Shown: positions 16,221-25,590 of the stretch, in pieces | Layout: the number at the start of each line of letters is the position of its first letter | Position numbering within the stretch: position 1 is the stretch's first letter | Assembly (NCBI GenBank): GCA_002358975.1 | Contig: DEPX01000059.1 | Location: forward strand, 15,657-49,784 | Source of the DNA: Micrococcaceae bacterium UBA3381 | Lineage (GTDB): Bacteria > Actinomycetota > Actinomycetes > Actinomycetales > Micrococcaceae | Reading direction: 5' to 3' | Length of the DNA: 34,128 nt | Position numbers and translations under genes: made by a program | The notes under the pieces: generated by a model | Database searches by the model: none | The model's input: the letters and a program-made list of their open reading frames with translations, nothing else | Told to the model about the DNA's origin: nothing

Positions 16221-16287
16221 CACACAAATACATTCGTTAGCTCGAACTGGTGGTAGATGATCACGGACAACGAGGACAGATACCACC

Positions 16288-16662
16288 ATGACTCAGGATA
16301 AGAACTCACCCCGCACAGATGCGCGTGAAGTCACTGATGAACAAACAGATACGACTGAAGCACCGTCACAGGAGCAACGACAACACGATGTTGATGCTGC
16401 TGTAACGCGAATGTTGGCAACCATGTCGTCACGGCAACGTCGCAAACAGTTGCGTACCTATCGAAAACAGGCTCGACGAGAAAAGTGGCGTCTTTACCGC
16501 GAGAACTGGGTCGATCAACAAGTCGATCGTCCGCTACCGGACACAGTTGAAAGCAAATTACCGTCTTGGACTCATACCAATGGTGGCCGGTTAGCGATTA
16601 TCGGGATGGGTCTGATCGTGGTGCTGCTTTGGACGCTGCTGGTCGTCTTGCTCATCGTGTGA
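16288..16662 (+). CDS. Small C-terminally anchored membrane protein
   Basis: 124 residues with no recognised family. The first 95 are hydrophilic, with an Arg/Lys/Gln-rich helix (SRQRRKQLRTYRKQARREKW). One membrane segment, LAIIGMGLIVVLLWTLLVVL, is at the end, so the charged part should face the cytoplasm. GAGGACAG lies about nine bases before the ATG, between inverted repeats GGTGGTA (16249-16255) and TACCACC (16281-16287). The latter abuts the start codon, so the start site may be held in a hairpin. By position it is likely a minor component of the transfer apparatus. Confidence 0.65.
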   Translation: MTQDKNSPRTDAREVTDEQTDTTEAPSQEQRQHDVDAAVTRMLATMSSRQRRKQLRTYRKQARREKWRLYRENWVDQQVDRPLPDTVESKLPSWTHTNGGRLAIIGMGLIVVLLWTLLVVLLIV

Positions 16663-16769
16663 CATACAACTTTCAAGTGTTGGCAGAACTATCAGTGCGG
16701 TGGCCAGCCACGAGGCACCGATAGCCACCGAATCTTCAGTACCGGTACAGCAATGAAGGAGAACAGCAG

Positions 16770-17402
16770 ATGCTGGACAACATCGATGTAGAAGGGCTCG
16801 GTGCACTGGACACGGTGACTGGCCAGTTGATTGGTACAGCCGTTGTCGTCCTGGTAGCAGGGCTAGGAGTAGGCGGTGCTATTGCCGGAGCTGGCAAGTC
16901 ACGCAATAAGCCAGATCTAGCAACGAAAGGCTTCATCACCATGGGTGTCGCCGTGGTCGCGGCGGTCATGCTTGGTGGTATTGGCCCAGCCGTGAATTGG
17001 GGCATGAACCGAGGGACAGACTCGCTGATGCCCGAAGCAGCTGGGCCAAGCGATGTGACTGTCGAAAAAGATGCCGCAGCGATTTCATGCGAACAAGTCA
17101 GTCGGGAACTCAATGGGGATGGTTTTGTAGACCCCAGCGATGATCCTGAACCGTTGGAGTTCGCAAGAGAGCTTGTCGGACCGGAATACGAGGATGAACC
17201 ACCGTTGGATGATCCTTGGCACAGCAATGAAGTGTCTGTGAAATCAGTGGCCTGGTACCCAGACAGCGCGGCTGGCGGATGTAGCGAACAGAACGAAACG
17301 GTAGCGGAATGCACGGAAGTAGAAGTCGAGTGGTGGTCGCGGACAAACGACGAGCCTCAATTAGACACGATTGAAATCGGTGGAGACCAGTGCGAATCAT
17401 GA
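16770..17402 (+). CDS. Membrane protein of the transfer region (two N-terminal TM segments)
   Basis: 210 residues with no named family. Membrane segments are at about 16-41 (Gly/Val-rich) and 54-75. The remaining 130 residues are acidic and presumably outside the membrane, with four to five cysteines (SCEQ, GGCSE, AECTEV, DQCES) that could form disulfides. AAGGAG lies nine bases before the ATG. It is followed by another small two-segment membrane protein and the VirB6-like gene, so a role in a type IV secretion channel or surface structure is inferred. Confidence 0.7.
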   Translation: MLDNIDVEGLGALDTVTGQLIGTAVVVLVAGLGVGGAIAGAGKSRNKPDLATKGFITMGVAVVAAVMLGGIGPAVNWGMNRGTDSLMPEAAGPSDVTVEKDAAAISCEQVSRELNGDGFVDPSDDPEPLEFARELVGPEYEDEPPLDDPWHSNEVSVKSVAWYPDSAAGGCSEQNETVAECTEVEVEWWSRTNDEPQLDTIEIGGDQCES

Positions 17403-17457
17403 CCTGGATTTAGACCGGGAATTCTATGACTAGCTGTGATGTGAAAGGAACATAATA

Positions 17458-17772
17458 ATGCTGAATCAGTTGGGTTTATCAATCATAAATACGCAGGAAT
17501 ACGGTCCGGAAAGTATTGAAGCAAGTTATGACGCACCGTGGATGCAACTGCTCAACGATGTTGGCGGGTGGATCGTGGGCACGGTCATTGTCATTGGCGT
17601 GATTTTGGTCGCGATCGCCGCCATTATTTTTGCCTCGTCGAAATCTAGTGGTGCCTCACGTGGCCAAGAAATCAGTATCACGGCGCTGTTGTGGATTGGC
17701 GCCATTATGGCGGTTGTTGGCTCGGCAGGGGGCATTATTGCTTGGGCTGCTGGTCTCGACCTCGGGTTCTGA
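17458..17772 (+). CDS. Small two-TM membrane protein (VirB2/TrbC-like pilin candidate)
   Basis: 104 residues. A short N-terminal part is followed by a membrane segment at about 37-61 (VGGWIVGTVIVIGVILVAIA), a short basic loop (SSKSSGASRGQE) and a second segment at about 73-98. Size, topology and a place just before the VirB6-like gene match VirB2/TrbC-type components, but no processing site is evident and sequence similarity is not strong. AAAGGA lies seven to eight bases before the ATG. Confidence 0.65.
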   Translation: MLNQLGLSIINTQEYGPESIEASYDAPWMQLLNDVGGWIVGTVIVIGVILVAIAAIIFASSKSSGASRGQEISITALLWIGAIMAVVGSAGGIIAWAAGLDLGF

Positions 17773-17848
17773 CACCAAAGTTGAACACTACAGAACGATC
17801 CGACGTCAGTGATGACTCGATCTGTGGAAGGAGGTGACGGCAGCTTCT

Positions 17849-18886
17849 ATGTTTGATGATGCGATGGAGTCTTTGTGGGAGTTTTTGTGGCAAGGGCTTG
17901 AAGGAATAGCAGCGGGACTATGGAGCCTGTTGACGGGCGCTTTTGAAGCCGGTGACATGGATGAATCATGGTGGGCTTCGGTCGTTGGCGGCACTATTAC
18001 CTATGACCAGAGTGGGACAACTACGGTCGTGGAGCATCCGGGCATGTTGAACGTAGTGGTGTTAGCGACAATCCCGATGCTGTTGATCTATTTCGCGATT
18101 CAATGCATTATCTCGCTGTTTCGTAGTTCAACGGCTGGGTTGATTCGCGGTTTCGGTGTCGCAGTCTTTTCCATACCGACGGTGTACATCATGACTGGAC
18201 TTGTGTGGACTGTCGTCCAAGGGGTTGATCAACTAACTCGGGGCATTCTCAATATCGGTATGGAAGGCGATGAAGGCTCACAAGGTGTGGCTGGTGTCGC
18301 TTCCATGTTCGGGGTGGTGTACGACCCCGAATCCGACTCCGTAGCCCTTGACGAAAACTTTGTGCAGTGGGAACAGGCAGCAAACCAAGGCGAGCCAGGT
18401 CATATTATTCTCCCGCTGATCATCTTGGCCGTGACCTTTCTTTGCGTCATGTTTTTGTCGCTGATGATGACGTTTCGGACCGTGGCCGTTATTGTGCTGA
18501 CGGTCTTTGGGCCAATTGCCATTTATTCCTTGACACTGGAACCGGCCAAGGCGGCCTTTAGCAAGTGGGTATCTGTGCTGTTGGGACTCATTCTGGCGAA
18601 ACCGGCGGCGGCGGTCATCGTCAAAGTTGGGATGACGATGTCCCAAACCGCGGATGACTGGACACAAATGGTTGCTGGCATCTGCCTTGTGCTGGTGGCT
18701 GCGTTGGCCCCGGTGGCAACGTTGATGTTTATTAGCTTCTTTACCGGTGGCGGTTCTGAGCCATTGGAGCGGGCCGCGCTTGGTGGTGGTGGCCGCGTAG
18801 GCCGAGGTACCACTCGTGCACTGTCTGGTTCAGCCCGACAAGCATCCAGAGTGGGACGAACGCTCAGTCGGGGCATGAGGAGATAA
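17849..18886 (+). CDS. VirB6/TrbL-like polytopic membrane protein
   Basis: A multi-spanning channel component expected in a type IV secretion inner-membrane complex. After an amphipathic N terminus there are segments around VVVLATIPMLLIYFAIQCII, GFGVAVFSIPTVYIMTGLVW, IILPLIILAVTFLCVMFLSL, VIVLTVFGPIAIYSL, SVLLGLILAKPAAAVIVKVG, and LVLVAALAPVATLMFISFF. The Arg-rich C terminus is cytoplasmic. The GP(I)-rich fourth segment and the LAKP motif are seen in TrbL/VirB6-like actinobacterial proteins. The frame opens at a GTG at 17834, but AGGAGGTGA at 17829-17837 overlaps it, so the ATG at 17849 is the more likely start. Confidence 0.8.
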   Translation: MFDDAMESLWEFLWQGLEGIAAGLWSLLTGAFEAGDMDESWWASVVGGTITYDQSGTTTVVEHPGMLNVVVLATIPMLLIYFAIQCIISLFRSSTAGLIRGFGVAVFSIPTVYIMTGLVWTVVQGVDQLTRGILNIGMEGDEGSQGVAGVASMFGVVYDPESDSVALDENFVQWEQAANQGEPGHIILPLIILAVTFLCVMFLSLMMTFRTVAVIVLTVFGPIAIYSLTLEPAKAAFSKWVSVLLGLILAKPAAAVIVKVGMTMSQTADDWTQMVAGICLVLVAALAPVATLMFISFFTGGGSEPLERAALGGGGRVGRGTTRALSGSARQASRVGRTLSRGMRR

Positions 18887-18907
18887 GGCGAAACAGTAGG
18901 TGAAACT

Positions 18908-20500
18908 ATGACACAAAATCTTCAAGAATCGGAATGGGACGGCACCCGATTTGGGCGCGAACAGACAACCGGAGTGATGCTGGGGTTGGGATGGCCACAG
19001 GTCATCTTTCTCAGTGTTGGCGCGGTGCTGATGTTGCTTTGGATGCTACTGCTACCTGCACCAGTCAGTGTGATCTTCGCGGTGCTGACTGCTGGCATTT
19101 TTGCCGGCCTGGGACTGCCGAAACGACATGGCATGCCGCTGGTGGTCTATCTGTGGCATGTGGTCCGGTACGGCAAGCGTGGCGCTACTGATCAGCTGCG
19201 GTATGTGCAAAGTGACGATGCTGAGGTGTTGGCATTGTCCGATGAGCCGCCATCGAATCGAGTGCTCGGTGTTGATGGCGAGGACGCCGACACTGCAGAT
19301 GAGGACGGTCGTGACGCAAAGGGTCGTATTATTCCTGGGACGCCACAACGGTTTGTTTTACCGGGTGAAGCCCATGAGTTGTTGGCCTACACGTTGCCTG
19401 AGGGGGCTGGTGTGGTCTATAACCCCCGGCGTGGTGAAGCGATGGTGGTTGCGAAGATTCGTACGACCAAGGGTTTTGATCTTGAATCATTTGAAGCACA
19501 AGAAGATCGCACGACAGGGTGGCGTGAAGCAATATCAGCGATGATGCGAACTGAAGGTGTGGTACGGGTTCAGGCCACCGATCAGACCACGCTGATTTCT
19601 AGTCAATCGGTCAAATCGTGGTACGAGCAGCGGTCGAGTGTGGCCGGTGCGGGCGATGACATTGACCCGTTTTTACATTCGTCATTTCTTGATCTGATGG
19701 ATCAAGCCCAGGATATGCCAGTCCATGAAAATTGGTTAACCATTGTGGTGGCACGCAATAAAGTTCCACATCGTATTCGCGCCAACGGTGGTGGTGTTCC
19801 TGGGTTGCTGCAATTGATGATCTCGGTAATGGGCACGGTCGAAGCTACCATGTTGCGTTCAGGAGCACGTGTCGACGCTTGGCATTCGGCACGGTCTATA
19901 GCTGGCCTGTCTCGGTCGGCGTTTGATCCTGGATCATCGGTACAGATTTCTGAGCGGTCGGGTGACTGGGTTGGAGCGGCCCCACATTCGGCTGGGCCAA
20001 TGGCGATGGAAGTGTTCAAAGACCGGGTGACCACTGACGGGTTTTGGCATCGTACATATAAAGTCTCGGAGTTTCCGCAAAAACAAGCCAGGTTTGGGTT
20101 TTTGGATGCCTTGGTATTTGCTGGCGATTTTCGGCATACCGTGAGCGTTTATTATGCGCCAGGGCAGCCACGCAAGGCGCTGAAGAAACTCCAGAAGCGC
20201 AAGGCCGATCATCGGTCGACGTCGAATATGTTGAAGCGGATGCAAAAGGAACCCTCGCTTGAGCACATTCGTGAGCGTGAAGACATGGATGCTGAAGAAG
20301 ATGACTTAGTTGCTGGGCATGCACCTGTTCAATTATCGGTGCTGATTACGGTCACCGGTGGCGACCCGATGGAGTTGGAAGCAAATTGTGACCGGCTTTT
20401 GCAGCGAGCTGTGGAGTCAAGTTGTGAGCTACGCCCGCTGATGTTGGAACAAGATACTGGGTTTCTTGCGGCTGCACTGCCGTTTGCTTGGGCCGATTAG
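18908..20500 (+). CDS. SCO6880-family type IV secretion protein
   Basis: 530 residues. The N terminus has two adjacent membrane segments (about 25-68), as in PrgI-type proteins. A long soluble region follows, matching SCO6880-family proteins of actinobacterial conjugative elements, with motifs such as FGREQTTGVMLGLGWPQV near the start and VLITVTGGDPMELEANCDRL near the end. The soluble part is comparable to the N-terminal domain of VirB4-type proteins. The separate downstream ATPase has only the motor domain, so the two may together do the job of one VirB4 (inference). AGGTGA lies six bases before the ATG. Confidence 0.85.
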   Translation: MTQNLQESEWDGTRFGREQTTGVMLGLGWPQVIFLSVGAVLMLLWMLLLPAPVSVIFAVLTAGIFAGLGLPKRHGMPLVVYLWHVVRYGKRGATDQLRYVQSDDAEVLALSDEPPSNRVLGVDGEDADTADEDGRDAKGRIIPGTPQRFVLPGEAHELLAYTLPEGAGVVYNPRRGEAMVVAKIRTTKGFDLESFEAQEDRTTGWREAISAMMRTEGVVRVQATDQTTLISSQSVKSWYEQRSSVAGAGDDIDPFLHSSFLDLMDQAQDMPVHENWLTIVVARNKVPHRIRANGGGVPGLLQLMISVMGTVEATMLRSGARVDAWHSARSIAGLSRSAFDPGSSVQISERSGDWVGAAPHSAGPMAMEVFKDRVTTDGFWHRTYKVSEFPQKQARFGFLDALVFAGDFRHTVSVYYAPGQPRKALKKLQKRKADHRSTSNMLKRMQKEPSLEHIREREDMDAEEDDLVAGHAPVQLSVLITVTGGDPMELEANCDRLLQRAVESSCELRPLMLEQDTGFLAAALPFAWAD

Positions 20501-20519
20501 AGCACTGGAAGGATTGAGC

Positions 20520-22049
20520 ATGGCTGTCGTTAAGTCGAAGAGTACATCGGAGAAGTCCTACACCTACTTTGGGGTGATCCCCAATACACGCAGGGAGCGA
20601 AGGAATCTCAAGAAACAGTGGAAAGCACTGGTAAAAGAACACCAGGTTGCCGATGCTGCTGACGCTGCGCAAATGCAAGAAGTGTTTCCTCGGATGCAAT
20701 ACGGGGCTGGCGGACCAAATAGACAACAGTCAATGCGTGGTACCAAACGTATTCGGGTGCAGAAAATTCCCACCTCTGCTCATGCTTCGGCAACATCATT
20801 TCCATATGTTGCCGGTCCTTCGTTGGGTGCAGATGGAGTATATATCGGCACTGACCAAAACGGTGGTGGGGCATTCACCTTCGACCCCTGGGAACTGTAT
20901 GCACGCGGGATTATTTCTGGGATGTCGATGATGTTGTTCGGAACAGTCGGAACAGGCAAATCGTCGTTAGCGAAGTCGTATGTGCTCCGATCAGTGAAGG
21001 CTGGCCGGAAAGCATCAGTGGCATCGGATTCAAAAGGGGAATGGACTGTTGTTGCTCGCGCGGTCGGCGGGTCGGTAATTCAGGTTGGTCCCGGGATGGA
21101 TACTCGGATGAATCCCCTTGACGAGGGCACACGGCCTTCGACCGACCCTTCGGGCAAAGTCTTGGATGATCAGTCTTGGGCGGCTATGGTCCGCACGCGA
21201 CGGATGGCCATTTTGGGAACACTGGGTCATATTTTGGCCAATCGACAGCTTGATCCTACAGAACGACACGTGTTGTCGCGTGCCTTAGACGATGCGGTTG
21301 CGGCCAGTAAGCAACAGCAACGTCAGGTCGTCATTCCTGATGTGATTGATGCACTGGATGCGATGCGTCAAGTTGCGCCCGAGATGGAGGCACAAGCCGC
21401 TGCGGTGGTGGCGATGGTCTTGCATCGTGTGACGGATGGTGACCTTGAAGGCATGTTTGATGGTGAAACCACAGCACAGTTTGATGCTGATGCGCCGATG
21501 GTGTCTATTGATACTTCAGCGTTAAAAGGTGCTTCACCGGAAGCTGCGCGGGTTGCCAATGCCTGTACTGGGGCATGGACAGAAGCGATGATTACCAATG
21601 CGGATTCGGGTCAGCGGATTGTGGTGTATGAGGAAGGTTGGGACAACATCTCCTCGGAAGCTGATTTACAGCGCATGGTCGAGTCGTGGAAACTCGCCCG
21701 AGCTTATGGGATTTTCAATATTCTTATTTTGCATAAATTGGCGGATTTGGAAATGTCTGGTGATAAAGGTTCGCGGATGGAAGCCATGGCGAAAAGCCTG
21801 TTGGCTGATGCTGACGTGAAAGTCATTTATCGACAAGATGCTTCGGCTTTGCGCGTCACGATGGACGAGTTGGACTTGTCTGATCGGGAACGTGGGGTGC
21901 TGAAACAGTTGAAAAAGGGTGTGGGTTTGTGGCGGCTTGGTGATGCCAGTTTCCAAGTAGATAACGAGCTGACAGCCGATGAAATGCGACTGACGCATAC
22001 TGATGAGAAATTGATTGAAGCAAAACCGCAGCAGGAGGTGGCAGCATGA
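20520..22049 (+). CDS. VirB4/TraC-like conjugation ATPase
   Basis: A 509-residue ATPase that would power assembly or substrate movement in the type IV secretion system. Walker A is GTVGTGKSS at about 141-149, and the Walker B-like segment is IVVYEEGW at about 367-374, with the Y-E-E-G-W form in place of D-E-A-W. The C-terminal stretch RAYGIFNILILHKLADL resembles the VirB4 motor. The frame extends to 20466, inside the previous gene. ATG 20520 is chosen because AAGGA lies eight bases upstream. Its stop overlaps the next start (ATGA). Confidence 0.88.
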   Translation: MAVVKSKSTSEKSYTYFGVIPNTRRERRNLKKQWKALVKEHQVADAADAAQMQEVFPRMQYGAGGPNRQQSMRGTKRIRVQKIPTSAHASATSFPYVAGPSLGADGVYIGTDQNGGGAFTFDPWELYARGIISGMSMMLFGTVGTGKSSLAKSYVLRSVKAGRKASVASDSKGEWTVVARAVGGSVIQVGPGMDTRMNPLDEGTRPSTDPSGKVLDDQSWAAMVRTRRMAILGTLGHILANRQLDPTERHVLSRALDDAVAASKQQQRQVVIPDVIDALDAMRQVAPEMEAQAAAVVAMVLHRVTDGDLEGMFDGETTAQFDADAPMVSIDTSALKGASPEAARVANACTGAWTEAMITNADSGQRIVVYEEGWDNISSEADLQRMVESWKLARAYGIFNILILHKLADLEMSGDKGSRMEAMAKSLLADADVKVIYRQDASALRVTMDELDLSDRERGVLKQLKKGVGLWRLGDASFQVDNELTADEMRLTHTDEKLIEAKPQQEVAA

Positions 22050-23959
22050 GCACACAACAGATACAACGTGAAGGCCCAACGACCAATTGGCTGGGCGTGA
22101 TCATTGTTGTCGCGATATTTGGGGCCTACGGTCTGTACGTGCTGACCGGTCTCAGTGTGAACCGGATCGTCTGTGGTGAAAGTAGCCTTCCGGAATCTGT
22201 GCTTGCTCCCGTTGGGTTCTTTTTTACCGGGGATACAAGCGTTTTTGGAACAGCCAACGGTTGTTCAGCGGAAACCTCTACAACGGTGGTTGCACTGATT
22301 GCTGTCTTCGTTGTTGGCCTGGTGATCACGTTTACCCTGCTTCGGTGGCGGCATCGGTATCTCCAATCAGATAGGGCGTTTTTGAAGATGCTGCGACGTC
22401 GCGAAGGACTTGCTCGGAATCATGAAGTCAAAAAGATGGTTGGCACCAAGGCAACGAAAGCTCGTGTCAAAAAGGTCCGGCCCACGCTGAAACACCCGAA
22501 ACCCGAACAAGGGGCTTTACTGTTGGGTGAATCGGAAGGATCGAATGTGTGGTCTTCACTGGAAGAATCCATTTGTTTGATTGGTCCGCCACGTTCGGGC
22601 AAAGGGCTGCATTTGCTCGTTGGTGCCATTCTTGACGCACCAGGGCCAGTGATTTCTACTTCCTCACGTGCCGACAACTACGCGATGACCAAAGATATTC
22701 GTGAACGCAACAATGGCCCCGTCACATTGTTTGACCCACAAGGGTTGACCGGCCATGCATCGACGCTGAAATGGTCACCAATTACCGGCTGTGATGTGCC
22801 CCAGGTGGCAGACCAACGGGCAACATCATTGATCGAGTCATCTGGATTGGACGGAACATCGTCGAATAGTGAGTGGAAAAACCCAGCGGTGTTGATTATG
22901 GAATGTTTACTGCATGCTGCTGCATTGGACGGCCGCAGCGTGGATGATTTGATGCGGTGGGGCACGAACCCTGCAGAAGCCAAAGACGCCGTCAATATCC
23001 TTGCGGAACATCCCAAAGCGGCAAAAGGCTGGCATTTGACGTTGCAGGGCATCATCGATGGTGACCCAAAATTGCTACAAAATAAATGGTTTGGTGTCGA
23101 AAGCGCGGTCAAAGGGCTGGTTGTCCCAGAAGTCCGTGAAGTCATGAAACCCGAGGGTGCTGCCGAAACGTTCAACATTGACGAATTTATCGAACAATGT
23201 GGCACGTTATACATCATTGGCACGAAAGCCGGTGGATCGTCGGCAGGACCATTCTTGATTGCCATGATGGACGCTATTACCCAGCGTGGCCGCGAGATTG
23301 CCGCAAAACGCAAAGGAAACCGCTTAGACCCGCCAATGTCCTTGGTTTTAGATGAGATTGCCAATATCTCGGGTGCATGGCCAGGGCTGGTCACCTTGAT
23401 GGCCGATGGTGGTGGTGTCGGTATCTCGCCATTTGCGGTATTCCAATCGATGGCGCAGTGTCGCAACGAGTGGGGAGAACAAGCCGCATCGGCATTATTC
23501 GACGCTGCCACGGTCAAAATGCAACTGGGCGGGGCATCGAATACCCAGGATTTGGAAGTGTTTGCCAAATTGGCAGGGCAACGCAAAGTCGTCCGGGCTT
23601 CCCAATCCTATGGGGGTGGCTATAACGGTGGTTCATCATTTTCCGATCAAGTACAAAACGAAGACGTGTTCTCGGTAGATGAGTTGCGACGGTTGCCCTT
23701 CGGGTGGGGAATTTTGCTCAATCGCAATGGTCGCCCAGTACTGATGGAGATGTGCAAATGGCCAGACCGCCGAGACGCGAAAGCTATCTCAGCATCAGCT
23801 GGGAACTACTCGAAGGCGCTGCAGGAAGAATTGGAATCTGGCGAAGATGTGTTGTCGTCCATCTCGACAGCCAGTGATCGACCAGATAATGACGATCCTG
23901 ATGGTCCAGCTGCGGAGAATCCCGTACCTGATGCATTAGCTGATATTCCTGTGCGGTGA
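22046..23959 (+). CDS. VirD4/TraG-family coupling protein
   Basis: A 637-residue type IV secretion coupling ATPase that brings the transfer substrate to the channel. Two membrane segments lie at about 14-36 and 81-100. Walker A is GPPRSGKGL at 180-188 and Walker B SLVLDEIANI at about 432-441. TSSRADNYAMTKDIRE and the LMADGGGVGISPFAVFQSMAQ segment are typical of the actinobacterial TraG/TraD type. The C-terminal tail is acidic. It overlaps both neighbours by four bases, so it is coupled to the VirB4-like gene and to the HNH gene. The presence of this protein is the strongest evidence that the region is conjugative. Confidence 0.93.
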   Translation: MSTQQIQREGPTTNWLGVIIVVAIFGAYGLYVLTGLSVNRIVCGESSLPESVLAPVGFFFTGDTSVFGTANGCSAETSTTVVALIAVFVVGLVITFTLLRWRHRYLQSDRAFLKMLRRREGLARNHEVKKMVGTKATKARVKKVRPTLKHPKPEQGALLLGESEGSNVWSSLEESICLIGPPRSGKGLHLLVGAILDAPGPVISTSSRADNYAMTKDIRERNNGPVTLFDPQGLTGHASTLKWSPITGCDVPQVADQRATSLIESSGLDGTSSNSEWKNPAVLIMECLLHAAALDGRSVDDLMRWGTNPAEAKDAVNILAEHPKAAKGWHLTLQGIIDGDPKLLQNKWFGVESAVKGLVVPEVREVMKPEGAAETFNIDEFIEQCGTLYIIGTKAGGSSAGPFLIAMMDAITQRGREIAAKRKGNRLDPPMSLVLDEIANISGAWPGLVTLMADGGGVGISPFAVFQSMAQCRNEWGEQAASALFDAATVKMQLGGASNTQDLEVFAKLAGQRKVVRASQSYGGGYNGGSSFSDQVQNEDVFSVDELRRLPFGWGILLNRNGRPVLMEMCKWPDRRDAKAISASAGNYSKALQEELESGEDVLSSISTASDRPDNDDPDGPAAENPVPDALADIPVR

Positions 23960-24375
23960 AGGTTGTGTCACGAAATGGACTCAACAGAACGGGGAACAAG
24001 CAGTATCGTCGCTATCTTCGCTCTCAACAGTGGGGGTTTCGGCGAGTGCGCTGGTTCCGTGATTGCCGAGCACGAGGATACGAACCAGCCTGTCAGGTCT
24101 GTGGCGTGACCCTGGTGGACGGTGACAGCCTGGACTTGCACCATGTGTCATATGAGGGCGTGTCGTGGGATGACACAACGCAACAGTGGGTGGCCAGAGA
24201 AGCAGACGAGGATCTGATGCCGATGTGTCGTGAGCATCACCAGCAACTCCATCGCATTATGGATGGCCGTAAGGAATTTTATGGTTGGGATCGTCGTCGG
24301 GCCAGTGTGGTGATCATCGCGCGGTTGATCACATGGCAACAAGCAAAGACGCAACCGTCAGGAAGGCAAGGATGA
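23956..24375 (+). CDS. HNH-type endonuclease-like protein
   Basis: 139 residues. A structural zinc site is formed by C46-x2-C49 (ACQVCGVTL) and C91-x2-H94 (MCREHH). The catalytic histidines are in LDLHHVSYEGV (62-63), with further histidines at 95 and 99, the HNH/McrA layout. The N terminus is very basic. The GTG start overlaps the coupling-protein stop by four bases (GTGA). Being in the transfer operon it could process element DNA, or act as a defence or homing nuclease. A relaxase is not otherwise seen in the window, but HNH proteins do not normally replace one. Confidence 0.78.
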   Translation: MKVVSRNGLNRTGNKQYRRYLRSQQWGFRRVRWFRDCRARGYEPACQVCGVTLVDGDSLDLHHVSYEGVSWDDTTQQWVAREADEDLMPMCREHHQQLHRIMDGRKEFYGWDRRRASVVIIARLITWQQAKTQPSGRQG

Positions 24376-24710
24376 CACCAGAATCTAGTCGTGACGTGCT
24401 CAACGGCAACTGGTCGGATCATGAAGCACCGATTGATGATTGTCAGATATGTCAGCGGTTTCAACCATTGGTATGGCACTGCACCCAGTCCTCAGCGATT
24501 GATCGTGCCAAGTGCCGTCAGATGCCAGGTTCCGGACTGTGGGTGTGCTCGTTGTGTGAGGAAGCACTTCACCGATGGATGCGACAACACCCGAGTGAAC
24601 AGGCATCAGAGGTAGCCGTGACCGCCTTGTTGGATCGCTTGACGGAACGGTTACTTGGACCACGACGGAAATACCGGAAGCGTAGGGGAGATGAACAGTA
24701 TGACGAATGA
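24372..24710 (+). CDS. Small Cys-rich, probably zinc-binding protein
   Basis: 112 residues, function unknown. Cysteines pair as C24-x2-C27, H36-C37, C48 and C59-x2-C62, a layout compatible with one or two zinc sites. The C terminus is basic (GPRRKYRKRR), so nucleic-acid contact is possible. The frame extends further up, but ATG 24372 is preferred: it follows GGAAGGCAAGG and overlaps the stop of the HNH gene (ATGA). Confidence 0.6.
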   Translation: MTPESSRDVLNGNWSDHEAPIDDCQICQRFQPLVWHCTQSSAIDRAKCRQMPGSGLWVCSLCEEALHRWMRQHPSEQASEVAVTALLDRLTERLLGPRRKYRKRRGDEQYDE

Positions 24711-25590
24711 GCGAAACACGTGGCTATCTGATGAAGACATGGAGGAATTTGATTCCTGGGCTGATGATGTCCTAGCAGACGAGCCAGAACCTGCAACCAC
24801 TTCCTCCGCTGATGGGGCATCGTCAACGCCATTACCTGAATATCTCGATCCCGGGGTAGCCGAAGAATTGGCCGGCGAGATGGTACCGGTCTGGTTTGGT
24901 ACGCGGTGGCGAGATATTCCCGTTGAGGACCAACCGGAGGCGTGGAATGGTCTACGGCAGTGGGTTGACTGGCTGGTCAAAGAGTATCGACTCCCCACGG
25001 CCGTGGTCCCGCCTTGCTGGTATCGGCACACTGACGTTGTGGCCGAATTGTATGCGGCGATGTGTATGGAATATAAAGTCTGGGAAGAAGGCGAACCAGG
25101 ACTGAATCCGATGATGTTCTGGCATCCTAACCTCCAGCAAATGATTTTTCGGCTCCGAGAAGCTGTCACAAACGCCGGGTGTGTGGGGAATGGGGCACAT
25201 AAAGAACCGTTGGCGGTAGACGGTCATGAGCCTTTCCAGCTGGATTACGACGAAGATGATTGGTTCCAGCACGTCAACAAAGTTACCGCAACACAACGCA
25301 TCGAACGGCCTGATGCAGGTGTGGTGTATGTGCGAGCCGGACTTGTGGACAGCAACGGGGAGATGTTTGCTTATTCCTCGCCAGTGGGAGTCGGACAGCG
25401 AAGTGTCATGCCAGAGTCTGCTGTGGATATCCAGTACTTGTCCACAGATAGTGACTACAACGTGTTGCAGGCCAACTGGCAACACTATCGTCAGGACTGT
25501 GAACTCATGTGGGAAGTCTCTACTGATGGGGCGTCCTGGATTGACGTTGATGAATGGGACAGCGAGGAGCAAAGTGATGACGACCACTGA
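24700..25590 (+). CDS. DUF4913-domain protein
   Basis: 296 residues. An acidic N terminus is followed by a DUF4913-like region at about 62-160 with WNGLRQWVDWLVKEYRL, VVPPCWYRHTDVVAELYAA and NPMMFWHPNLQQMIFRLREA. DUF4913 occurs in actinobacterial plasmids and conjugative elements near coupling proteins; its biochemical role is not known to me. The C-terminal half is rich in Trp and Asp and unrecognised. GGGGAG lies nine bases before the ATG. The gene overlaps the preceding one by 11 bases and the next by 14. Confidence 0.75.
   Translation: MTNERNTWLSDEDMEEFDSWADDVLADEPEPATTSSADGASSTPLPEYLDPGVAEELAGEMVPVWFGTRWRDIPVEDQPEAWNGLRQWVDWLVKEYRLPTAVVPPCWYRHTDVVAELYAAMCMEYKVWEEGEPGLNPMMFWHPNLQQMIFRLREAVTNAGCVGNGAHKEPLAVDGHEPFQLDYDEDDWFQHVNKVTATQRIERPDAGVVYVRAGLVDSNGEMFAYSSPVGVGQRSVMPESAVDIQYLSTDSDYNVLQANWQHYRQDCELMWEVSTDGASWIDVDEWDSEEQSDDDH

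Noticed and set aside
22678..23586. Long minus-strand open frame of 302 codons
   Set aside because: It is antisense to the coupling-protein gene, has a composition explained by that gene's codon use, and shows no recognisable motifs.
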